NCBI GenBank assembly: GCA_013152075.1
Contig: JAADHD010000429.1
Coordinates: 1-5,011, forward strand
Direction of reading: 5' to 3'
From: Verrucomicrobiota bacterium
GTDB lineage: Bacteria; Verrucomicrobiota; Verrucomicrobiia; Verrucomicrobiales; DEV007
DNA length: 5,011 bases
The number at the start of each line of letters is the position of its first letter. The first letter of the stretch is position 1. A program made the translations under genes and the position numbers. A model generated the notes under the pieces. It searched no databases. It saw only the letters and a list, made by a program, of their open reading frames with translations, and was not told where the DNA came from. Below are positions 1 through 5,011 of the stretch, in pieces.

Positions 1-366
1 GGAAAAAAACCTGCACCAATGAAATCGGAACTCTCAGAATTGCAGGGCCGCTTGGCTAAGCTGGAAAGTTTCATCAAGGGAGCTTACGCAGATGCAGGTA
101 AGACACAGAAAGAAATCGATAAAGCCAGTGCCGTCGCGGCCAAAACTCCGGCAGTGATTTCTGAACGATCCAAAATGCAAGCTTCTACAGATTCCGCATT
201 GAAAAAAGCCCTCGCCGAAAAAAACGCCCAGGCCGCAAAAATCGCAGCACAGCAAAAGACCATCGAAGAGCTGCGTGCTAAATACCTCAAAATGTTGCCT
301 AAGGAAAAATCGGAGCCTGCAGCTGCGCCAGCGAAGAAGCCTGCTCCCGCCCCAGCGAAAAAATAG
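1..366 (+). CDS. Ala/Lys-rich coiled-coil protein, C-terminal part (5' end outside window)
   Basis: I do not recognise this protein. The reading frame is open from base 1: the six codons before the first ATG (position 19) read GKKPAP. That resembles the KKPAPAPAKK tail at the C-terminus, so the gene probably starts upstream of the window and the Met at 19 is likely internal. From that Met, 115 residues remain. Residues 1-25 and about 58-93 are rich in Leu, Lys, Glu, Ala and Gln with heptad-like spacing, which predicts a coiled coil. The last 20 or so residues are a low-complexity Pro/Ala/Lys tail. No enzymatic motif, membrane segment or cysteine is visible. Such helical stretches with Lys-Pro-Ala linkers occur at the ends of large envelope-associated proteins in planctomycetes and verrucomicrobia, but a specific role cannot be given. 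If position 19 is the true start, this is a small hypothetical protein without a good ribosome binding site. It converges on the aminotransferase-fold gene. Confidence 0.7.
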   Translation, partial: GKKPAPMKSELSELQGRLAKLESFIKGAYADAGKTQKEIDKASAVAAKTPAVISERSKMQASTDSALKKALAEKNAQAAKIAAQQKTIEELRAKYLKMLPKEKSEPAAAPAKKPAPAPAKK

Positions 367-370
367 AGCG

Positions 371-390
371 TAGTGTAGATTTCTACACTA
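371..390. terminator. Inverted repeat at convergent gene junction, possible bidirectional terminator
   Basis: Two perfect 9-bp arms (TAGTGTAGA and TCTACACTA) are separated by only TT, so the RNA would form a 7-8 bp stem with a small loop. The element lies between the stop codon of the plus-strand gene (364-366) and that of the minus-strand gene (383-385); the latter stop is inside the right arm. On the minus strand the stem is followed after 7 nt by a run of six T (complement of 358-363), so it partly resembles an intrinsic terminator for the aminotransferase-fold gene. On the plus strand no T run follows. The stem is AT-rich and therefore weak, so the call is tentative. Confidence 0.45.
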
Positions 391-1510
391 ACACTGCACG
401 CAACACTGCCAACAAGCGGTCCACATCCTCTTGTTGGTTATACCCATGCACGGCGATCCGAATGCGCCCGGCATGATGCATGACATGGACGTCATCTTTC
501 CGCAACGCCTCGTTCGCCGCGTCCACTTTTTCATGCATGAACGCGACAATGCCTGAGCGACAGTCTGGTGCAAACGGAGCCATCGGCTTGATTCCCATAT
601 CAGCCAGGCCTTCATGAACCTGTTGCACCAACGGGTCAGCATGCCGAGCAATCTCGGCGACTCCGACAGACTGAATATAATCCATGCCCGCGCGCAAAGC
701 GTAGATCGCCGGATAATTGGGCATACCCACGGAAAAACTTGCTACTCCCTTTTTGACATTCGCCTGTTCAAACCGACCGACTCCAAAAGGATTATCAATG
801 TGAAACCAACCACCGGCATGAGTCGTCAAGCGCTCAGCTTTCGCTTCCGGAATCGCCACCACGCACCCTCCATGCGAGCCGAGAATCCATTTGTGTGTGC
901 TGGATATAATACAATCCGCATCCAGACAATCCAACTCGACCCGTCCAAAAGCCTGAGTGATATCGACACTCAAAATAGCATTCGGCGCAAGCCTTCTCAC
1001 CAGATCACGAAACGGCACCCAGGGCAGGCGGTATCCATTCAGAAAACTCACCAGTGATACCTGAACCAGTTGCGTTCGTTCTGACAGCAGACTTTCGAGA
1101 TCCTCCAGCTCCAGCTCCCCCTCTCGATTCTCCCAAAGCTTAACCTCTGGTCGGGCAGTAGCCGTCAACCAGGGAGTTGCGCCTGCGGGAAAATCCAAAT
1201 CGCTGACAACCACTTCATCACTCGCCCCTAAAGCCAAAGCCGACCCAAGTAAATTATAGGCCTCCGAGCTACATGAACAAAATGATATCTCGCTCACCTT
1301 TTTCTCCAGCATCCTCGCCGCCGATTCCCGACACACTTCCATTTCAGCGTTGTGAGACACCCGACCATCCATCCCCATCGACTTATGTTGCCAATACTTC
1401 TTCGCCGCTTCATGCACCGCCTGCGGCGGTATACTCTCAGCTGCCGAATTCAAATAAACCCTCCCTTCCAAAGAAGGGAAATCCACCAATCTACTTTGCG
1501 CGTCCAACAT
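383..1510 (-). CDS. Class V aminotransferase-fold PLP-dependent enzyme (SufS/isopenicillin-N-epimerase-like)
   Basis: The product is a cytoplasmic PLP enzyme of fold type I, 375 residues, close to the usual family length. Numbering is from the ATG at 1510; a GTG directly before it at 1513 would add one residue. The N-terminal YLNSAAESIPP (19-29) matches the family's substrate-side loop. SSEAYN (81-86) lies at the usual phosphate-binding site. SVDITQAFG holds Asp183, which contacts the pyridine nitrogen, and Gln186. SSTHKW holds His206 and the Schiff-base Lys207. The C-terminal GRIRIAVHGYNQQEDVD (348-364) gives the substrate carboxylate-binding Arg and the typical YN..EDVD ending. The active-site Cys loop of SufS-type cysteine desulfurases (RxGxHC) is absent and the loop is shortened to MHHAGRIR, so desulfurase activity is unlikely. 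A lyase, epimerase or aminotransferase role on an amino acid is more probable; the substrate cannot be read from the sequence. There is no signal peptide. It follows the hydrolase gene on the same strand after a 65-bp repeat-filled gap and has no strong ribosome binding site. Confidence 0.9.
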   Translation of the reverse strand: MLDAQSRLVDFPSLEGRVYLNSAAESIPPQAVHEAAKKYWQHKSMGMDGRVSHNAEMEVCRESAARMLEKKVSEISFCSCSSEAYNLLGSALALGASDEVVVSDLDFPAGATPWLTATARPEVKLWENREGELELEDLESLLSERTQLVQVSLVSFLNGYRLPWVPFRDLVRRLAPNAILSVDITQAFGRVELDCLDADCIISSTHKWILGSHGGCVVAIPEAKAERLTTHAGGWFHIDNPFGVGRFEQANVKKGVASFSVGMPNYPAIYALRAGMDYIQSVGVAEIARHADPLVQQVHEGLADMGIKPMAPFAPDCRSGIVAFMHEKVDAANEALRKDDVHVMHHAGRIRIAVHGYNQQEDVDRLLAVLRAVLV

Positions 1511-1516
1511 CACTAT

Positions 1517-1585
1517 CTAATTCTTAATTCCTAATTCTTAATTTCCATTCCTAATTCCTAATTCCTAATTCTTAATTCTTAGTTC
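1517..1585. repeat. Tandem heptanucleotide array, consensus YTAATTC, about 10 units
   Basis: Successive units on the plus strand are CTAATTC, TTAATTC, CTAATTC, TTAATTT, a 6-bp CCATTC, three CTAATTC, TTAATTC and TTAGTTC. Variation is mostly a C/T alternation at the first base. The array fills almost the whole gap between the hydrolase stop and the aminotransferase start. Its last unit contains the hydrolase stop codon (complement of 1579-1581). Each full unit carries a TAA on the plus strand and a TAA or TAG on the minus strand. Because 7 is not a multiple of 3, stops fall in all frames of both strands. Short heptamer repeats of this kind are known in intergenic DNA of cyanobacteria and some other bacteria; their role here is unknown. 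Copy number could change by replication slippage. Confidence 0.9.
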
Positions 1586-2721
1586 CTGCTTCCCATCCTC
1601 CATTTCAGCCATTCATAAATACTGGTGCCGATGCGAGCGTAGCCACTTTCATTCGGATGCACCCCGTTGTCCTTCGGGTAGCCCGTTACCGGATCCAGAT
1701 CAAAAGCCGTCGGCACGACAAAAATGTGTTCTTTCTCGCGGCCACCAAAATGCTTCAGCTGACGCTCGACCAATCGGTACTGAATGCTGCGCCAATTCTC
1801 GCGGGTATACCTCCCTTTATAATTGGTGGTAAACGCCGACTCTCTTGAATTTGGTGGAGTCGTCAAACACACACCCAGATCCGCATTCGGCAGTGCTTTA
1901 CGAAAAGCCGCCAGTAAAATTTCCGCCTGCTTGATCATTGCCTCGAATTTCGCTTCAACCGCTGCTTCGTCACCGGCCTTGGCGTGGAAACAATCATTGA
2001 TACCCAACAAAAAGGTCACATAGTCCGGCGCCTGCCCATCACACTTCTCCCTAACATAACGTTCGATATCCAGCTTTGCCAGCTGTCCCTCCGCTGACAC
2101 AAACAAAAAGGGGCTTTGGTCTTTGCGCTTCCGGCCATTCTTCATCACCCACTCTTCGGGCCCGTAACGAGCATTAAAACTGCCCCAGGTCCAGCCACCA
2201 TAACCTTCATGCGACACACCCGGTTTCCCTGCGCGAGCTTTTGCGGTTCCCAACATCGTCCACTTCGGGTTCTCAGGCTCTGATAACAAACGCCCCACCT
2301 CGTTCGAATAGTGAGTCGCCGCCGTCAGGCTGTCCCCGACAATCAGCAAGGTCATTTTCCGACCTTTACCCGCATCACGTGGAACCACTCGTATCAACGT
2401 TGATGCCTCATCAATCTGTTTTCCGCTCGCATCACTCAATTGCATTTTCAGCACATGCTCCCCCACTTCGTCATCCGCCGCGATCAACGTCCATCGCTGG
2501 TTTCCATCCACGATTCCCAGATCGCACTGCACCTTGAACTGAAAACCATCCTCCGAGGCCGCCAGAATCGTGTTTCGAAAATCAATATTCAGTGGTACCC
2601 CGGGGACCGCATACAAGGCAGGAGGCAGGGTTAGATGAGGTTTACTGTCAGTTGCCGTCGCAACAGGCAATGAAACGAACAACAAAAAACTCGCGATCAA
2701 ATATTGTCTGGGAATTATCAT
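1579..2721 (-). CDS. Secreted SGNH/GDSL-family hydrolase with N-terminal Ig-like domain
   Basis: This is a predicted exported esterase or lipase-like hydrolase. The start at 2721 gives 380 residues and a classical signal peptide: MIIPRQ, then the hydrophobic stretch YLIASFLLFVSLPV, with likely cleavage after VATA (residue 23). The frame stays open to an ATG at 2787 (402 residues) and includes an ATG at 2754, but those add an n-region too long for a normal signal. No start has a Shine-Dalgarno site. Residues about 28-115 look like a beta-sandwich domain (LPPALYAVPGVPLNIDF to STLIRVVP). The SGNH core follows: block I GDSLT with nucleophile Ser131, block II EGYGGW around 172-177, block III GIND with Asn242, and block V DNGVHPNESGY with His355. 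The expected Asp three residues before the His is Asn352, with Asp351 next to it; from memory NGVHP is usual in this subfamily. Relatives include lysophospholipase L1-like and carbohydrate acetylesterases, so the substrate is open. It is divergent from the deacetylase gene. Confidence 0.9.
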   Translation of the reverse strand: MIIPRQYLIASFLLFVSLPVATATDSKPHLTLPPALYAVPGVPLNIDFRNTILAASEDGFQFKVQCDLGIVDGNQRWTLIAADDEVGEHVLKMQLSDASGKQIDEASTLIRVVPRDAGKGRKMTLLIVGDSLTAATHYSNEVGRLLSEPENPKWTMLGTAKARAGKPGVSHEGYGGWTWGSFNARYGPEEWVMKNGRKRKDQSPFLFVSAEGQLAKLDIERYVREKCDGQAPDYVTFLLGINDCFHAKAGDEAAVEAKFEAMIKQAEILLAAFRKALPNADLGVCLTTPPNSRESAFTTNYKGRYTRENWRSIQYRLVERQLKHFGGREKEHIFVVPTAFDLDPVTGYPKDNGVHPNESGYARIGTSIYEWLKWRMGSRN

Positions 2722-2873
2722 GGGGAAGATTTTTGGAAACAAAAGTGACCACATGAGACACACTTGTGAAAGAGGAAAGTTTGACATCAGGTTTCACAGC
2801 GCCACTCAAATCTCCCTCATTTTGTTTTTGACGGAAAGCGGCCCTTTTTGATAAGCTTCTAAAAACGACCGAT
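2722..2873. promoter_or_regulatory. Divergent intergenic region between hydrolase and deacetylase genes
   Basis: About 150 bp separates the preferred start codons, or 86 bp if the hydrolase starts at 2787, and must hold promoters for both directions. A candidate plus-strand promoter is listed separately. For the minus strand I see no hexamer pair good enough to call. A 7-bp inverted repeat, TGTGAAA (2765-2771) and TTTCACA (2792-2798) with 20 bp between, could be an operator half-site pair, but it may be chance. Confidence 0.5.
2828..2855 (+). promoter_or_regulatory. Candidate sigma-70-type promoter for the deacetylase gene
   Basis: TTGACG at 2828-2833 matches the -35 consensus at five of six bases. 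GATAAG at 2850-2855 matches the -10 consensus at four of six, with a 16-bp spacer. Transcription would begin near 2862, leaving a leader of only about 12 nt before the TTG start codon. This fits the absence of a Shine-Dalgarno site. It is a pattern match only. Confidence 0.45.
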
Positions 2874-4289
2874 TTGAAAACCCTCCGTAATCCATCTATA
2901 AACGGCAGATTGGCCACGCTGCTCATCCTTTTCGCGATCACCTTAATCTGTCACTCGGCTGAACCCGATGGTGTGATCGTGACACTTGAAAAGTATGACG
3001 GCCCTGCAGTCGTCAGCGTTAAATCCCTTGAGCGTTTCAAAATCAAAATTTCGATCGATCGGAAAACGGATCGCAAAGCGCTTACCCTCGCCGTCCAACT
3101 TCCGAAAACCGGAAAAAACACCTGGCCCGCCAACGACGTCGAAGCAATCGATTCCTCCGGTAAAGCCGTCATTGTGAAACGCGGCGGCATCGCCTGGTCC
3201 ATGATGTGGATCCCCGTGCCTGCCGGACAAAGCGAGATTGTGGTTCATGCGCTCGATCCACCGGAGGGAACACCAAAAAACCATCCCGAGAAAGAACGAC
3301 ATATCAAAGACCCGCTCACCGGACTAAGCGCAAAGATCGCCTTGTGGCCCAAGGGTAAAAAGGCGGCACTGAGCCTGCGTTTTGATGATTCCCATCCCAC
3401 CCATCTGAGTAAAGCCATCCCCATCCTGCGTGAATACGGGTTCAAAGGCACCTTCATGATCAATCCTGATGGCAAAAACGGACCACCAAAAAATTCCCGC
3501 TGGCGATCTGCTTTTAAGGAGCACCTGACTGAATGGCAAGCGGTGGCAAAACGCCGGGATCAGGAATTCGGCAACCATACGGCACGCCACAGCGGAGCCA
3601 AAAACGATGCTGAAATGGAAAATGAAATCAGTGATGCCTGTGAAGCTATCTGGCAATTGTTTCCCGCTAAGAGCAAATTGCTTGCCCTGAATCTTGGCGG
3701 TGGCACTTACTGGGAAACCAGCAAAACCCTGCGTCACTACCTAGACAAATACCATCTCTTCGACGCCTCCTCCGGCTCGATGGGGATGGACGACGTCTAC
3801 GGCAATCGAGTGGAATCCTTCCGGAAACACGTCGAAGGTCATCTCAAAAGTGGCGCCTGGTGCCGGGCTCATTTTCACTACATCGGTGACAACCTCAGCA
3901 CCAGTGAAGAACACTTTCGTGCCGCATTGGATATTGCTAAAAAACATCAGGACGATCTGTGGATCACCGGCATGTCCGATATTTACAAATACCAGGCCGA
4001 ACGCCGCGCCGCGACCCTGACTCTTGTAAAATCGCAAAAAGATAGTGTGACTCTCAAACTTTATTGTCCGACGAATCCCGAATTATTTGACCAATTACTG
4101 ACAATTGAAATCATTCTACCAGAAGCGTGGATGACTTCTTCCAGTGGAGCACACGTCACGGACGCAGATGAAAACCTGATCGCCACCGGGCTTCCCAGTA
4201 AGGATGGTAGCCGATTGCTTCGATTCCCAGTCCTGCCCGTCAATTCTCAGTTCATCATCTCAAAGTTTGTCATGAAAGTTGCCTTCTAG
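2874..4289 (+). CDS. Secreted polysaccharide deacetylase (NodB homology, carbohydrate esterase family 4-like)
   Basis: The product is a predicted exported metal-dependent de-N- or de-O-acetylase acting on polysaccharide or peptidoglycan, 471 residues. Start: the frame is closed by TGA at 2829-2831, and the only usual start codon between there and the signal peptide is TTG at 2874. Residues 1-29 form the signal peptide (NGRLATLLILFAITLICHSAE, cleavage near HSA). Residues about 33-130 are a beta-rich domain of unknown role. The NodB core runs from about 161 to 340: SLRFDDSH gives Asp171 (putative base) and Asp172 (metal ligand), and NHTARH gives the metal ligands His235 and His239. GTFMINP is the strand after motif 1. 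RAHFHYI (331-337) offers His334 or His336 as the late catalytic His. The usual RxPxG motif is not recognisable; LNLGGGTYW (272-280) occupies that place. Residues about 378-465 form another beta-rich domain. There is no Shine-Dalgarno site. It is divergent from the hydrolase and 36 bp ahead of the NHL gene. Substrate unknown. Confidence 0.9.
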   Translation: MKTLRNPSINGRLATLLILFAITLICHSAEPDGVIVTLEKYDGPAVVSVKSLERFKIKISIDRKTDRKALTLAVQLPKTGKNTWPANDVEAIDSSGKAVIVKRGGIAWSMMWIPVPAGQSEIVVHALDPPEGTPKNHPEKERHIKDPLTGLSAKIALWPKGKKAALSLRFDDSHPTHLSKAIPILREYGFKGTFMINPDGKNGPPKNSRWRSAFKEHLTEWQAVAKRRDQEFGNHTARHSGAKNDAEMENEISDACEAIWQLFPAKSKLLALNLGGGTYWETSKTLRHYLDKYHLFDASSGSMGMDDVYGNRVESFRKHVEGHLKSGAWCRAHFHYIGDNLSTSEEHFRAALDIAKKHQDDLWITGMSDIYKYQAERRAATLTLVKSQKDSVTLKLYCPTNPELFDQLLTIEIILPEAWMTSSSGAHVTDADENLIATGLPSKDGSRLLRFPVLPVNSQFIISKFVMKVAF

Positions 4290-4298
4290 ATTTTTCCT

Positions 4299-4304
4299 TA
4301 TAAT
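4299..4304 (+). promoter_or_regulatory. Perfect TATAAT hexamer ahead of the NHL gene, possible -10 box
   Basis: TATAAT lies in the 36-bp gap between the deacetylase stop and the NHL start. No good -35 partner lies at 16-18 bp: TTGCCT at 4279-4284 is 14 bp away and TTGTCA at 4267-4272 is 26 bp away. It may allow separate transcription of the NHL gene, or it may be chance in an AT-rich gap. Read-through from the deacetylase is equally likely. Confidence 0.3.
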
Positions 4305-4325
4305 CCTTTATCCTGCTCAAATTTT

Positions 4326-5011
4326 ATGCATTCCCCCTCAACACTCACAGCTATCTGCATTGCGGCCTTCACTGCCTTGTCAGCCACGACTTCCCAGGCC
4401 GAGCCGATGCCGGAAATCATCGCCCAAGCTTCCGACGGCCTGAAGAACCCCTTCGGCATCACCTTTGACTCGAAACAAAACACCTACATCGTCGAATACC
4501 TCGGCGGACGCATTTTCCGCATCGACCAGAACGGCAAGTTGATACACTACTCGGGCAAAGCAGAAAAAGGTTATTCCGGTGATGGTGGCCCCGCCAAAGA
4601 CGCGGTGTTCAATGGCATGCACAACGCCGTTTGCACCAAGGATGACCAGCTCTACATCTCCGACACCCGCGGCAACCGAATCCGCAAAATTGATCTCACC
4701 ACAGGTATCATCACCACGGCCGCGGGCACCGGCAAAGCTGGGTTCAGTGGGGATAACGGCGACGCCACGAAGGCTCTATTAAATGACCCCATCTCTATCT
4801 CGCTCAGCAAAAATGGGGATAAACTTCTCATCTCCGACATTCGCAATCGTCGCATTCGCGTCATCGATCTTAAAAGCGGCAAAATAAAAACCATCGCCGG
4901 TAATGGTGAAAAAGGTGTGCCTGAGGATGGGGCTCTGGCGATAGAATCTCCGCTCTCTGATCCACGTGGCTGCGCCATGGACTCCAAAGGCAATCTCTAC
5001 ATTCTAGAACG
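4326..5011 (+). CDS. Secreted NHL-repeat beta-propeller protein (3' end outside window)
   Basis: The ATG at 4326 opens a frame that runs without a stop to the window edge; 228 residues are visible. Residues 1-25 are a signal peptide (hydrophobic TAICIAAFTALSA, cleavage near SQA-E), which supports this start. The mature part shows NHL-type propeller blades at about 41-68 (NPFGITFDSKQNTYIVEY), 96-123 (LYISDTRGNRIRKID), 152-181 (LLISDIRNRRIRVID) and from 209 (DPRGCAMDSKGNLYILE). They are linked by repeated TAAGTGKAGFSGDNGDA-type segments (SGDGGPA at 84-90, SGDNGDA at 141-147), typical of secreted NHL proteins. Such propellers bind ligands or proteins, and some relatives are lactonases or lyases; the visible part has no catalytic signature I can name. 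Domains after the propeller may lie outside the window. It starts 36 bp after the deacetylase gene on the same strand, has no Shine-Dalgarno site and may be co-transcribed with it. Confidence 0.88.
   Translation, partial: MHSPSTLTAICIAAFTALSATTSQAEPMPEIIAQASDGLKNPFGITFDSKQNTYIVEYLGGRIFRIDQNGKLIHYSGKAEKGYSGDGGPAKDAVFNGMHNAVCTKDDQLYISDTRGNRIRKIDLTTGIITTAAGTGKAGFSGDNGDATKALLNDPISISLSKNGDKLLISDIRNRRIRVIDLKSGKIKTIAGNGEKGVPEDGALAIESPLSDPRGCAMDSKGNLYILE

Noticed and set aside
390..409. 8-bp direct repeat AACACTGC at 12-bp period
   Set aside because: It lies inside the aminotransferase C-terminus and simply reflects the similar AVLR and AVLV codons.
614..1057. 147-residue plus-strand open frame inside the aminotransferase-fold gene
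   Set aside because: It lies opposite a gene with clear PLP-enzyme motifs; its protein has no recognisable domain and looks like antisense shadow sequence.
1517..1585. CRISPR-like array
   Set aside because: Units are 7 bp and directly adjacent with no spacers, so this is a simple tandem repeat.
2765..2798. Possible CRP/FNR-like operator (TGTGAAA ... TTTCACA)
   Set aside because: The half-sites are 20 bp apart instead of about 6, so it does not fit that regulator's geometry; kept only as a note in the intergenic entry.
2648..2941. 97-residue minus-strand open frame across the divergent intergenic region
   Set aside because: It overlaps the signal-peptide ends of both flanking genes and has no motif or sensible start; it is chance open frame.
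2943..3302. 119-residue minus-strand open frame within the deacetylase gene
   Set aside because: It is antisense to a well-supported coding region, rich in Phe and Gly in a way typical of reverse reading, with no family match.

Overview
The window is about 5 kb of ordinary bacterial chromosome with roughly 50% GC. Genes are tightly packed and start sites lack clear Shine-Dalgarno sequences. Several products carry signal peptides: an SGNH hydrolase with an Ig-like N-terminal domain, a NodB-type polysaccharide deacetylase and an NHL-repeat propeller protein. This mix, the Lys/Pro/Ala-rich tail of the first protein and the overall style suggest the Planctomycetota-Verrucomicrobiota group, most likely Verrucomicrobiota. 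That placement is inference from gene content only; there is no marker gene in the window.

Layout. Positions 1-366 (+) hold the 3' end of a gene for an Ala/Lys-rich coiled-coil protein. Its frame is open to the left edge. It converges on a minus-strand gene (383-1510) for a class V, PLP-dependent aminotransferase-fold enzyme. The two stop codons are 16 bp apart, and a perfect 9-bp-arm inverted repeat sits at the junction. Upstream of the aminotransferase on the same strand is a secreted SGNH/GDSL hydrolase (1579-2721). The 65-bp gap between these two genes is almost entirely a tandem array of the heptamer YTAATTC, which begins inside the hydrolase stop codon. A roughly 150-bp divergent intergenic region (2722-2873) separates the hydrolase from a plus-strand secreted polysaccharide deacetylase (2874-4289, TTG start). 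After 36 bp comes a secreted NHL-repeat protein (4326 to the right edge), cut off by the window end.

How the genes may work together. The hydrolase and deacetylase are divergent, both predicted to be exported, and both belong to families that often remove acyl groups from carbohydrates. A shared role in processing acylated polysaccharide is plausible but unproven. The NHL protein may be co-transcribed with the deacetylase. The aminotransferase-like enzyme has no evident link to the others beyond strand and proximity.

I found no CRISPR array, mobile element, tRNA, rRNA or defence system. The most unusual non-coding element is the heptamer array. I see no convincing sign of an undescribed multi-gene system.
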